Shown in pieces: positions 33,123 to 41,340 of a stretch of 43,507 nucleotides of DNA. The number at the start of each line of letters is the position of its first letter. Positions within the stretch are counted from its first letter, which is position 1. The notes under the pieces are model-generated. The model did no database searches, was not told where the DNA came from, and saw only the letters and a program-made list of their open reading frames with translations. Source of the stretch: Bacteroidaceae bacterium (GTDB lineage: Bacteria; Bacteroidota; Bacteroidia; Bacteroidales; Bacteroidaceae); assembly GCA_024693505.1 (NCBI GenBank), contig JAILKU010000024.1, positions 1 to 43,507 of the forward strand. The letters run 5' to 3'. The position numbers were made by a program, and so were the translations under genes.

Positions 33123-33968
33123 ATGTATACTCTTGTCGCCGACAGCGGTTCTACCAAGACTGATTGGCTCCTCCTTGACGAAGAGTACGGCAATAGCGAA
33201 TTCCATACCACTGGCATAAACCCAGTACGTGATTCATCGTCCATCATTACAAACGTATTGATGGACGAATTAATTCCATGTATTCCATCGGCTTGCGAAG
33301 TTTCGAAAGTGCACTTCTACGGAGCTGGGTGTATGGATCCCTACAGATCGGAACTGATAAAGATCCTAAAAGACATTTTTCCGAATGCGGAAATCACGGC
33401 CGAAAGTGATTTGCTAGGTGCTGCTCGAGCTTTGTGCGGAAAGGATCCTGGCATAGTATGCATTCTAGGAACTGGTTCAAATAGTGGATTATACGACGGT
33501 AAAAACATTATTAATAATATATCCCCACTTGGCTTTATTCTGGGTGACGAAGGAAGTGGAGCCGTTTTGGGACGTACATTAATTGGTAATTTAATCAAGG
33601 GTGATATGCCGTCTGGTTTATTGGAGGATTTTTTGGATTTCTTCCACCTCACAATTCCAGAAATAATTGATAAAGTATATCGCAAGCCTCGCCCCAACCT
33701 ATTCTTAGCGTCGTTAGTGCCATTTATTCAACATCATCATGAGATACCTCAGATTCATGATATGCTTGTAAGCTCTTTTCGCCAATTTATAACACGAAAT
33801 GTGTGCCATTACGGCCATAGGGAAATGCCTGTAAATTTTGTTGGAAGCATTGCACATACGTTTAAAAGAGAATTGAGCGAGTCAATTGAGGCAGAAGGTC
33901 TAATTTTGGGCGAAATTATACAACATCCCATCCAGAATATGGCCAAATTTCATCAAAAATTTGGTTAA
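33123..33968 (+). CDS. BadF/BadG/BcrA/BcrD-type ATPase, N-acetylglucosamine-kinase-like
   Basis: This 281-residue protein has the actin-like (ASKHA) ATPase fold: phosphate-1 loop ADSGSTKTDWLL at the N-terminus, TAESDLLGAARAL, the phosphate-2 motif CILGTGSNSGLYDG and GFILGDEGSGAVLGR. The last is characteristic of GlcNAc/glucosamine kinases of the BadF-like family. It is likely a sugar kinase in amino-sugar recycling, but the substrate is not shown. It follows secG by one base. No clear terminator follows on the plus strand; an ATGTTA/TAACAT dyad lies at 34001-34014. Confidence 0.85.
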   Translation: MYTLVADSGSTKTDWLLLDEEYGNSEFHTTGINPVRDSSSIITNVLMDELIPCIPSACEVSKVHFYGAGCMDPYRSELIKILKDIFPNAEITAESDLLGAARALCGKDPGIVCILGTGSNSGLYDGKNIINNISPLGFILGDEGSGAVLGRTLIGNLIKGDMPSGLLEDFLDFFHLTIPEIIDKVYRKPRPNLFLASLVPFIQHHHEIPQIHDMLVSSFRQFITRNVCHYGHREMPVNFVGSIAHTFKRELSESIEAEGLILGEIIQHPIQNMAKFHQKFG

Positions 33969-34023
33969 AAATGCTGTTTTTCACCCTTTTTTATAAAAAT
34001 ATGTTAAATAACATCTGGGAATA

Positions 34024-34055
34024 TTTGTAGGAGAATAAAAAATACAATAACTTTG
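34024..34055 (+). promoter_or_regulatory. Consensus promoter with no downstream ORF
   Basis: TTTG (34024-34027), 20-base spacer, TAACTTTG (34048-34055). It is one of the best promoters in the window, yet the next gene is on the other strand. Confidence 0.7.
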
Positions 34056-34060
34056 CACTC

Positions 34061-34150
34061 GTTATCCTGAAAACAATCTTTTTACCTTAAACAAAAACTA
34101 ATACCTAAAGGTTTGAACGGGGGACGCTGAGAAGCGTCCCCCGTTTAACG
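34061..34150 (+). ncRNA. Candidate small RNA of about 90 bases
   Basis: Starting a few bases after the -7 element, a stretch of about 55 bases of unstructured A/U-rich RNA is followed by a perfect 13-base stem (34116-34128 with 34133-34145) with a GAGA loop and a T-rich end. There is no start codon with a following reading frame of use and no plus-strand gene within 1.6 kb. The hairpin is shared with the end of the minus-strand ABC ATPase gene, so that function alone could explain it, but not the promoter. I could not match it to a known RNA class. Confidence 0.5.
34116..34145. terminator. Terminator hairpin of the Mla-type operon (and of the candidate small RNA)
   Basis: A perfect 13-base GC-rich stem with tetraloop, 7 bases past the minus-strand stop. 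T runs on either side are short. Confidence 0.75.
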
Positions 34151-34152
34151 TT

Positions 34153-34917
34153 TTATTGTTCCAGATCCTGAGCCTCCTTGACTTTTCGGAACAGGTCGCT
34201 GGCAAAAATAAAGGAGTTCAGTTTCTCATTCGTACTTGTCATAATCTGGTCCTTTGAACCCTGCCATTCCTTGTGCCCGTCGCAGATGAAAAGAATGTTC
34301 TCGCCAATGCCCATCACGGAGTTCATATCGTGAGTATTGATGATAGTAGTCATCTGATACTCCTGAGTGATGTCGTGAATAAGGTCGTCGATGACTAGGC
34401 TTGTCTTAGGGTCGAGCCCGGAGTTCGGTTCGTCACAGAAAAGGTATTGGGGATTGAGGGCGATGGCCCGGGCGATGGCAACGCGCTTCTGCATACCGCC
34501 GCTTATCTCTCCTGGGAATTTATCCTCGGCGCCCTGCAGGTTTACTCGCTCCAGACAGAACTTGGCGCGCCGGATGCGGTCGGCTTCATTCTTGTCTGAA
34601 AACATGTCGAGAGGGAACATAACGTTCTCCAGCACGGACATCGAGTCGAAGAGGGCGGCGCTTTGGAAGATCATACCCATCTCGCGGCGTATCATCACTC
34701 GCTCGCGCTTGGACATCTTCACAAAGTCTCGTCCGTCATATAGAATCTGCCCGCTTGTGGGTTGGAAGAGCCCTACGATGTTCTTTATCAGCACTGTTTT
34801 ACCGCTACCGCTCTGGCCGATGATGAGGTTGGTCTTCCCCTTTTCAAAGACGGCGTTGATGTCGCAGAGCACGTCCTTGTCCTCGAACGACTTATATAAA
34901 TGCTTCAGTTCTATCAT
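34153..34917 (-). CDS. ABC transporter ATP-binding protein, Mla (MlaF) type
   Basis: The 254-residue ATPase has Walker A IIGQSGSGKTVLIKNI, the Q-loop GMIFQSAALFDSMSV, the signature EISGGMQKRVAIARAIA, Walker B YLFCDEPNSGLDP and the H-loop His in INTHDM. The combination with the permease gene next to it, which overlaps by 4 bases, is that of the MlaFE lipid transporter that moves phospholipids between outer and inner membrane. No MlaD-type gene is adjacent within the window. The hairpin after the stop ends the transcript. Confidence 0.9.
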   Translation of the reverse strand: MIELKHLYKSFEDKDVLCDINAVFEKGKTNLIIGQSGSGKTVLIKNIVGLFQPTSGQILYDGRDFVKMSKRERVMIRREMGMIFQSAALFDSMSVLENVMFPLDMFSDKNEADRIRRAKFCLERVNLQGAEDKFPGEISGGMQKRVAIARAIALNPQYLFCDEPNSGLDPKTSLVIDDLIHDITQEYQMTTIINTHDMNSVMGIGENILFICDGHKEWQGSKDQIMTSTNEKLNSFIFASDLFRKVKEAQDLEQ

Positions 34918-35657
34918 GACAGTAAAGGAGTGAGGAAGAGGTCGGCAAAGAGGATGAGCATACTGCTGCGCACAACAGCATTCGTGCTGGCCTTACCCAC
35001 ATCGAACGAGCCGCCTTCGACGGTATAGCCATAGTACGAGCTTACGCTGGCAATGATAAAGGCGAAGAAAAGACTCTTGATGATGGACATCCAGACGTAC
35101 CACTGGTTGAAGGCGTGCTGCAGGCCCACCGTCAGGTCATCGACCGTTATGACGCCCAGTAGCGCAGTAGCGTAGGCACCGATGAAACCCGTTGCAATGC
35201 TGAAGATGACGAGAAAGGGAATCATCGACACCATCCCCATTATCTTGGGCAGGATAAGGAAAGAGGCCGAGTTGACGCCCATTATTTCCAAGGCATCAAT
35301 CTGCTGCGTAACGCGCATAGTTCCTATTTCGGAGGCGATGTTACTACCGACTTTTCCTGACAGGATCAGACACATAATACTGCTGCTAAACTCCAGAAGC
35401 ATAATCTCGCGGGTCGTGTATCCGGTGGTAAAGGTGGGCATCCAGGGGCTCTGTATATTCAGTTTAATCTGAATACAGATGACAGCTCCGATGAAAAATG
35501 AAATAAGCAAGACAATACCAATTGAATCAACCCCAAGTTGAATCATTTCCTTGACATATTGTTTCATGAACATACGCCACCGCTCGGGCACGCTAAAAGT
35601 GCGCCCCATCAATTCCAAATATCGCCCAAAGGAGGCCAGTCCTTCTATAATAAACAT
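34914..35657 (-). CDS. ABC transporter permease, MlaE type
   Basis: The 247-residue membrane protein has five or so helices and the MlaE family pattern: GRYLELMGRTF at the start, LISFFIGAVICIQ, EFSSSIMCLILSGKVGSNIASEIGTMRVTQQIDALEIMGVNS (the coupling-helix region) and a C-terminal hydrophobic pair. It forms the membrane part of the lipid transporter with the ATPase downstream. It is the first gene of the two-gene operon; its promoter faces lptB, which is transcribed the other way. The divergent pairing of two outer-membrane lipid systems (Mla and Lpt) is notable. Confidence 0.9.
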   Translation of the reverse strand: MFIIEGLASFGRYLELMGRTFSVPERWRMFMKQYVKEMIQLGVDSIGIVLLISFFIGAVICIQIKLNIQSPWMPTFTTGYTTREIMLLEFSSSIMCLILSGKVGSNIASEIGTMRVTQQIDALEIMGVNSASFLILPKIMGMVSMIPFLVIFSIATGFIGAYATALLGVITVDDLTVGLQHAFNQWYVWMSIIKSLFFAFIIASVSSYYGYTVEGGSFDVGKASTNAVVRSSMLILFADLFLTPLLS

Positions 35658-35679
35658 ATCTATATCACTTTTCGGAGTG

Positions 35680-35687
35680 CAAATTTA
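35680..35687 (-). promoter_or_regulatory. Probable -7 element of the Mla-type operon
   Basis: On the minus strand TAAATTTG (35687 to 35680), 23 bases before the permease start; no good -33 element. Confidence 0.45.
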
Positions 35688-35740
35688 CAAATTTTCCTGC
35701 AAAAAAAGCTTGATTTAATGGATGTTTTTACCTTTTTTCG

Positions 35741-35748
35741 TATTTTTG
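35741..35748 (+). promoter_or_regulatory. Probable -7 element of lptB
   Basis: TATTTTTG, 20 bases before the lptB start; the -33 region is weak. Confidence 0.45.
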
Positions 35749-35767
35749 CAGACAAAATGAATAAGAT

Positions 35768-36646
35768 ATGGAGGAGATCATCGAAAAAAATGTCCAAGAG
35801 GACCAGATGAACCAAGAGCCGAACCAATCCCCCACTCCGCTGGAACTGAGCAGCGAGGGGCTGGTGAAGATATACGGAAAGAGAACCGTTGTAAACAACG
35901 TCTCGTTTAAAGTACACCAAGGCGAAATCGTAGGCCTGCTCGGGCCAAACGGAGCCGGAAAGACTACATCTTTCTATATGACGACGGGCCTGGTGATTCC
36001 TAATGCGGGACATATTTACCTGGGCGGAGAAGAAATAACGAAACTGCCCGTCTATCAGCGCGCCAGGCGCGGCATCGGCTATCTGGCACAAGAGGCAAGC
36101 GTTTTTCGCAAGATGAGCGTCGAGGACAACATATCCAGCGTATTGGAAATGAGGCCGAAGCCGGATTACTTCGAGGGCACACCCAAGGAATACCGCCGCT
36201 GGAAACTGGAATCACTCATCAGCGAGTTCCGCCTGCAGAAAGTCCGTAAAAACCTGGGCGACCAGCTTTCGGGCGGCGAGCGCCGAAGAACGGAGATTGC
36301 CCGCTGCCTGGCCATCGAACCGAAGTTCATCATGCTCGACGAACCGTTTGCAGGCGTCGACCCTATTGCCGTAGAGGACATTCAGTATATCGTATGGAAG
36401 CTGAAGCAGCGCAATATAGGGGTACTCATAACCGACCATAACGTAGAGGAAACGCTTTGTATTACCGATCGCGCCTATCTGCTGTTCGAAGGTCAGATTC
36501 TCTTCCACGGCACGCCGCAGGAGCTGTCAGTCAATCCCGTCGTGCTGGATAAGTATCTGACACACAGCTTCGTGCTGCGAATGAAGGATTTCCAGAAGAT
36601 GGACGATGAGCGCAGCGTTGAAGATTCTTCGGCACAACCCAAATAA
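35768..36646 (+). CDS. lptB: LPS export ABC transporter ATP-binding protein LptB
   Basis: The 292-residue ATPase shows Walker [16 protein letters not shown], the Q-loop [19 protein letters not shown] (typical for LptB), the signature [17 protein letters not shown], Walker [14 protein letters not shown] and the H-loop His in ITDHNVEE. It powers LPS extraction from the inner membrane. It is about 50 residues longer than E. coli LptB (241), with an acidic N-terminal leader of about 28 residues and a charged C-terminal tail. The ATG at 35768 follows the -7 element at a normal distance; an internal Met at residue 14 could be used instead. Confidence 0.92.
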   Translation: MEEIIEKNVQEDQMNQEPNQSPTPLELSSEGLVKIYGKRTVVNNVSFKVHQGEIVGLLGPNGAGKTTSFYMTTGLVIPNAGHIYLGGEEITKLPVYQRARRGIGYLAQEASVFRKMSVEDNISSVLEMRPKPDYFEGTPKEYRRWKLESLISEFRLQKVRKNLGDQLSGGERRRTEIARCLAIEPKFIMLDEPFAGVDPIAVEDIQYIVWKLKQRNIGVLITDHNVEETLCITDRAYLLFEGQILFHGTPQELSVNPVVLDKYLTHSFVLRMKDFQKMDDERSVEDSSAQPK

Positions 36647-36666
36647 ATCAAGAGATTCAAACCGCA

Positions 36667-36699
36667 AACGCAGATACTCACAAAGTACCTGCGTTTTTT
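36667..36699 (+). terminator. Terminator of lptB
   Basis: Twelve-base arms (36667-36678, 36684-36695) with one mismatch, followed by a run of six T. Classical form. Confidence 0.8.
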
Positions 36700-36756
36700 C
36701 TATATCCAGAGGAAAAAAATCCCAGCCTTAGGACAAAATGTTCCATCACCTCGGAG

Positions 36757-36862
36757 TATTTTATGTTCCAAGACCTGGAACGTATGTTTCAGCCCCTTGA
36801 ACGTATGTTTCAGCCCCTTGAACGTACGTTCCAGGACTTTGAACATAAAATATACCCGGGTA
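36757..36862. repeat. Four tandem 21-bp units inside an inverted repeat
   Basis: Units at 36761, 36782, 36803 and 36824 share the form GTAYGTTYCAGnnCYTKGAAC; the two inner ones are identical. Outer arms TATTTTATGTTC (36757-36768) and GAACATAAAATA (36841-36852) are complementary, and TACCCGGGTA follows at 36853. Both strands stay open and read as 7-residue repeats (MFQPLER on plus; TFKGLKH on minus). The element fills most of the 338-base gap between lptB and the Xaa-Pro aminopeptidase gene. Confidence 0.88.
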
Positions 36863-36953
36863 ACAGGAATTTCTTCCAAAGGAAGAGAAATATTTTTATT
36901 GGGCTGAAAGCAAAAAAACGGCATAAAATTGAGACTTTTTCGATTATTTTTGC

Positions 36954-36961
36954 TATCTTTG
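36954..36961 (+). promoter_or_regulatory. -7 element of the Xaa-Pro aminopeptidase gene
   Basis: TATCTTTG; a TTG at 36929-36931 lies 22 bases upstream. It fixes the true start at the ATG at 36985 and excludes the longer frame through the 21-bp repeats. Confidence 0.6.
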
Positions 36962-36984
36962 CAGCAAATTATAATAAATTAGGT

Positions 36985-38370
36985 ATGCTTTTTGATAAAT
37001 TGACATATATTAGGCGCCGTCAAATACTTCGCGAGAGCGTGAAGTCGGGCCTCATAATACTGTTCGGAAACAACGAGTCGCCGGCGAACTATCCGTCGAA
37101 TACTTACAAGTTCCGTCAGGATAGTACGTTCCTCTACTACTTCGGCCAGCACCGCGAAGGACTGGCAGGCGTGATAGACCTTGACGAAGGGAAGGAATAC
37201 CTGCTGGGCGACGATATCGACATTGAAGACATCGTATGGTTCGGCCAGGTTGACAGCGTTGCCGATATGGCAGCCCAAAGCGGTGTGGCCAACAGCGGGC
37301 CGATGAGCCAGCTGGCCCTCCTGGTTCAGAAAGCCAGGAGCCAGGGCCGTCGCATCCACTTCCTGCCCCCCTACCGGCACGACCTGATGATTCAGCTCAT
37401 GGACCTGACGGGCATCCACCCCGCGAAGCAGCGCGAAGCAGCTTCGCTGGAACTCATCATGGCCGTCATTAACCAGCGTGCCGTAAAGTCGGCCGAGGAG
37501 ATCGAGGAGATTGAACGCGCCTGCTCCATCGGCTACGAGATGCATACCACGGCGCAGCGGCTCTGCAAGCCGGGCGTCACGGAACAGTACATCGGCGGCG
37601 TCATCAGCGGTATTGCCAGCAGCCGGGGCTGCATGGTTTCGTTCCCGCCCATCGTGACGATGCACGGCGAGATTATGCACGGCAATCCCAGCCCGCGCCC
37701 CCTGGAGGCAGGACGCCTGCTGCTCTGCGATGCAGGAGCCGAGACGAACGAGAACTACTGCAGCGACCATACGCGCACCACGCCCATCAGCGGACGCTTC
37801 ACCCAACGCCAGCGCGAACTGTACAGCATTGTGGAAGACTGCCACGACTATACGTTGCAGGTTGCTAAGCCCGGCGTGAAGTGGCTCGACGTACACATGG
37901 ACGTCTGCCGCATGATGACCGACCGGCTGAAGGAACTGGGCCTGATGAAGGGCGACACGGAAGAAGCCGTACGCGCCGGAGCACATGCCATGTTCATGCC
38001 TCACGGCCTGGGTCACATGATGGGAATGGACGTTCACGACATGGAAGGCCTGGGACAGATCTACGTAGGCTTCGACGATGAGGTGCGCCCCAACCTGGAA
38101 CAGTTCGGCACCAACTGCCTGCGCTGCGGAAGACGGCTGCAGGAGGGATGGGTAATGAGCGACGAGCCGGGCATATACTTCATACCCGCTCTCATCGACG
38201 AGTGGCGCGCTACAGGGCATTGTGCCGAGTTCCTGAACTTCGACCTGCTGGAGACTTACAAGGACTTCGGCGGCATCCGCATCGAGGACGACATTCTCAT
38301 CACCGGCGACGGCTGCCGCTTCCTGGGCAAGGAGCGTATCCCTTACCACATTAACGAAATTGAAAAATAA
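36985..38370 (+). CDS. Xaa-Pro aminopeptidase-type metallopeptidase (M24B)
   Basis: The 461-residue protein starts MLFDKLTYIRRRQILRESV and has the N-terminal creatinase-like domain (LFGNNESPANYPSNTYKFRQDSTFLYYFGQ) and the M24 pita-bread domain. Metal ligands are all in place: Asp in LLCDAGAETN and in CSDHTRTTP, His in MPHGLGHMMGMDVHDM, Glu in SDEPGIYF and in GIRIEDD. It removes N-terminal residues before Pro with two metal ions, in the cytoplasm (no signal peptide). The open frame extends 74 codons upstream through repeat DNA, but the promoter lies between, so I do not include them. It heads a run with the C1 peptidase, recJ and recQ. Confidence 0.92.
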   Translation: MLFDKLTYIRRRQILRESVKSGLIILFGNNESPANYPSNTYKFRQDSTFLYYFGQHREGLAGVIDLDEGKEYLLGDDIDIEDIVWFGQVDSVADMAAQSGVANSGPMSQLALLVQKARSQGRRIHFLPPYRHDLMIQLMDLTGIHPAKQREAASLELIMAVINQRAVKSAEEIEEIERACSIGYEMHTTAQRLCKPGVTEQYIGGVISGIASSRGCMVSFPPIVTMHGEIMHGNPSPRPLEAGRLLLCDAGAETNENYCSDHTRTTPISGRFTQRQRELYSIVEDCHDYTLQVAKPGVKWLDVHMDVCRMMTDRLKELGLMKGDTEEAVRAGAHAMFMPHGLGHMMGMDVHDMEGLGQIYVGFDDEVRPNLEQFGTNCLRCGRRLQEGWVMSDEPGIYFIPALIDEWRATGHCAEFLNFDLLETYKDFGGIRIEDDILITGDGCRFLGKERIPYHINEIEK

Positions 38371-38389
38371 ATTTAAAAATTATATAACA

Positions 38390-39598
38390 ATGAAGAAAGT
38401 AATCCTTTTTGCCGCAGCCGTTCTCTGCATGATGGCTGCCGGCGCAGCAAAGCCCAAGAAGGCTGAAGAGAAGAAAAACAACAAACCTGTCTTCACCGTC
38501 GTGAAGGAGAACAAAATCACAAGCGTGAAGGACCAGAGCCGTAGCGGTACTTGCTGGAACTACTCTACCCTCTCCTATTTCGAGGCCGAAATCCTGAAAG
38601 CCACAGGCAAGGAATACGACCTCTGCGAGTCATTCGTCTGCAACAAGACTTACATGGAACGCGCCATCCAGGTAGTTCGCTTCCACGGCGACTGCCAGTT
38701 TGCACAGGGCGGTTCGGCCGAAGACGTGCTGCAGACGCTGAAGACTCACGGTGTGTGCCCAGAAGGCACAATGCCCTTCCCCGGCTCACTCTACGGCGAC
38801 TCGCTGAACAACTTCAACGAGTTCTTCAGCCTGCTGGAACCCTATGTGAATGCCATCGCCACGAACAAGGCGAAGAAAATCAGCAACCAATGGAAGGAAG
38901 GTTTCCAGGGCATACTGGACGCCTACCTGGGCAAGTGCCCCGAGGAGTTCACCTACGAGGGTAAGACCTACACGCCGAAGACCTTCGTGAAGAGCCTGGG
39001 CATCAACCTTGACGACTACGTGAGCATCACCAGCTACACACACCATCCCTTCTACACCAGCTTCGCCGTGGAGGTTCAGGACAACTGGCGCTTCCCGCAG
39101 AGCTACAACCTGCCGATGGACGAAATGATGAAGGTAATCGACAACGCAGTTGAGCAGGGCTATACCGTTGCTTGGGGCGGCGATGTATCAGAGGAAGGCT
39201 TCACCCGCCAAGGCCTGGCTTACGCCATCGACGGCTCGGCAGCCAAAGACCTGGCCGGCAGCGATGCAGCCCGCTGGCTGAAACTCTCTCCCGAAAAGAG
39301 ACGCAGCATCATCGACTCGCTGGGCGTTAACGTGCCCGAGATCGTGCCTACACAGGAAATGCGTCAGGAACGCTTCGACAACTGGGAACTGACCGACGAC
39401 CACGGAATGCTCATCTACGGCATAGCCAAAGACCAGAACGGCAAAGAATACTACATGGTAAAGAACTCATGGGGCGAGACCGGCGAATACAAAGGCATCT
39501 GGTACATGACCAAGGCCTTCATTGCAGCCAATACAATGGATTACCTCATCAACAAGAACGCCATTCCCGCAGACATCCGTAAGAAGTTGGGAATATAA
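38390..39598 (+). CDS. Exported C1-family cysteine peptidase (bleomycin hydrolase/PepC type)
   Basis: The 402-residue protein has a signal peptide (MKKVILFAAAVLCMMAAGAA) and a papain-fold domain of the C1B type. The catalytic residues are visible: Gln and Cys in KDQSRSGTCWNYSTLSYFE, His in TDDHGMLIYGIAK, Asn in MVKNSWGE. It is shorter than typical PepC (about 450) and, unlike most, exported; Bacteroidota have such periplasmic C1B peptidases. It may trim peptides in the envelope. It lies 19 bases after the Xaa-Pro aminopeptidase gene and 17 before recJ. The alternative start 30 bases upstream would weaken the signal peptide. Confidence 0.88.
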   Translation: MKKVILFAAAVLCMMAAGAAKPKKAEEKKNNKPVFTVVKENKITSVKDQSRSGTCWNYSTLSYFEAEILKATGKEYDLCESFVCNKTYMERAIQVVRFHGDCQFAQGGSAEDVLQTLKTHGVCPEGTMPFPGSLYGDSLNNFNEFFSLLEPYVNAIATNKAKKISNQWKEGFQGILDAYLGKCPEEFTYEGKTYTPKTFVKSLGINLDDYVSITSYTHHPFYTSFAVEVQDNWRFPQSYNLPMDEMMKVIDNAVEQGYTVAWGGDVSEEGFTRQGLAYAIDGSAAKDLAGSDAARWLKLSPEKRRSIIDSLGVNVPEIVPTQEMRQERFDNWELTDDHGMLIYGIAKDQNGKEYYMVKNSWGETGEYKGIWYMTKAFIAANTMDYLINKNAIPADIRKKLGI

Positions 39599-39615
39599 GA
39601 CTTACATAGAACCAA

Positions 39616-41340
39616 ATGAACAACAAATGGAGTTATGAACAGCCTTCTCCAGAACAGCTGGAGCAGGCGAACGAGCTGTCTAAGGCCCTGGGCATAAGCC
39701 CGGTCTTGGGCAAACTGCTCGTTGACCGCGACATTCATACTCCAGAGGAAGCCAAGAAGTTCTTCAGACCACAGCTAATACATCTACTCGACCCATTCCT
39801 GTTTAAGGATATGGACATCGCCGTAAACCGGCTGAACGAGGCATTAGGGCGCAAGGAGCGCATTCTCGTCTATGGCGACTACGACGTGGACGGATGCACA
39901 GCTGTGGCTTTGGTCTATAAATTCATCCAGCACTATTACTCCAACATAGACTACTATATCCCTGACCGCAACGAAGAAGGCTATGGAGTCTCTTACAAAG
40001 GAGTAGACTATGCCGCAGAAACGGGCGTAAAACTAATCATCGTACTCGACTGCGGCATCAAGGCCATCGATGAAATTGCCTATGCCAAGAAAAAAGGCAT
40101 AGACTTCATCATCTGCGACCACCACGTTCCCGACAAGATACTGCCACCGGCAGTAGCAATCCTGAACGCAAAGCGCGAGGATAACACCTACCCCTACATG
40201 CACCTTTCCGGATGCGGCGTAGGGTTTAAGTTCATGCAAGCCTTTGCCATCAACAACGGCATAGAGTTCTCCCAACTCATTCCCTTGCTGGATCTTTGTG
40301 CTATCAGCATCGCCTCGGACATCGTACCCATCATGGGCGAAAACCGCATATTGGCGTATCATGGGCTGAGGCAGCTAAACACAAATCCCAGCATCGGCGT
40401 GAAGGCAATCATCGATGTATGCGGCCTGACCGATAGGGAAATAACAATCAGTGACATCATCTTCAAGATAGGCCCACGCATCAATGCGTCAGGGCGAATG
40501 ACTAACGGCAAGGTGGCAGTCTCGCTGCTCGTGGAGAAAAACTACAAGGCTGCACGAAACGAAGCTGAGCAGATAAATCAATACAACGAGCAAAGGAAAG
40601 ACCTGGACAAAGTCATGACCGAGGAAGCCAATCACATTGTGGAGAAGCTCGACCATAAGCATGAACACAAAGCCATTGTCATCTATAATGAAGAATGGCA
40701 CAAGGGTGTTATCGGCATTGTAGCATCTCGTCTGACAGAGATCTATGTGCGTCCTGCTGTTGTACTGACACGTACTGACGATATGGCCACAGGCTCTGCC
40801 CGCTCAGTTGCAGGATTCGATGTTTACAAGGCAATCGAGAGTTGCGAGGATTTGCTGGACAACTTCGGCGGACACACCTATGCTGCCGGCCTTAGCATGA
40901 AGGTGGAAAACGTGCCTGAGTTTAAGCGGCGCTTTGAAGAATACGTAGACCAAAACATACTGCCAGAACAGACGAGTTCTCTACTGGAGATAAACGCGAA
41001 GATAAACTTTAAGGAAATCACACATAAGTTTCATAACGACTTGAAACGCTTCAACCCCTCTGGGCCGGACAATCCCAAACCATTGTTCTGTACCGAACGG
41101 GTTTACGACTTTGGCACAAGCCGGGTAGTAGGACGTCATCAGGAGCACATCAAACTCGAGCTCGTAGACAGCAAGAGCAATAATGTCATGAACGGCATCG
41201 CTTTTGGACAGAGTTCGCAGGCCAGATTCATCAAGTCGAAAAATTCTTTCGATATCGTTTACTATATTGAAGAAAATTCGCATAAGCGCGGCGAGGTGCA
41301 GCTACAGATAGAAGACATCAAGCCTTCGGAGAAAGAATGA
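39616..41340 (+). CDS. recJ: Single-stranded-DNA-specific exonuclease RecJ
   Basis: This 574-residue protein has the DHH phosphoesterase core: VYGDYDVDGCTAVALVYKF, IVLDCGIKAIDEI, IICDHHVPDKILPPAVAILN, and GRMTNGKVAVSLL; then DHHA1 (WHKGVIGIVASRLTEIYVRPAVVL, GSARSVAGFDVYKAIE, FGGHTYAAGLS) and a C-terminal OB-type domain. It degrades single-stranded DNA 5' to 3' in recombination and mismatch repair. Length is normal. Its stop codon overlaps the start of recQ by 4 bases (ATGA), so helicase and nuclease are made together, which suits their joint role in resection. Confidence 0.95.
   Translation: MNNKWSYEQPSPEQLEQANELSKALGISPVLGKLLVDRDIHTPEEAKKFFRPQLIHLLDPFLFKDMDIAVNRLNEALGRKERILVYGDYDVDGCTAVALVYKFIQHYYSNIDYYIPDRNEEGYGVSYKGVDYAAETGVKLIIVLDCGIKAIDEIAYAKKKGIDFIICDHHVPDKILPPAVAILNAKREDNTYPYMHLSGCGVGFKFMQAFAINNGIEFSQLIPLLDLCAISIASDIVPIMGENRILAYHGLRQLNTNPSIGVKAIIDVCGLTDREITISDIIFKIGPRINASGRMTNGKVAVSLLVEKNYKAARNEAEQINQYNEQRKDLDKVMTEEANHIVEKLDHKHEHKAIVIYNEEWHKGVIGIVASRLTEIYVRPAVVLTRTDDMATGSARSVAGFDVYKAIESCEDLLDNFGGHTYAAGLSMKVENVPEFKRRFEEYVDQNILPEQTSSLLEINAKINFKEITHKFHNDLKRFNPSGPDNPKPLFCTERVYDFGTSRVVGRHQEHIKLELVDSKSNNVMNGIAFGQSSQARFIKSKNSFDIVYYIEENSHKRGEVQLQIEDIKPSEKE

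Noticed and set aside
36761..36844. Possible CRISPR array
   Set aside because: Units are directly adjacent, without unique spacers, and there are no cas genes.
36763..36984. N-terminal heptad-repeat extension of the aminopeptidase
   Set aside because: A promoter -7 box lies at 36954-36961, after these codons, and family members begin at the Met encoded at 36985.
36979..38349. 456-codon open frame on the minus strand opposite the Xaa-Pro aminopeptidase gene
   Set aside because: No recognisable motif or promoter; the plus-strand protein has all M24 metal ligands.
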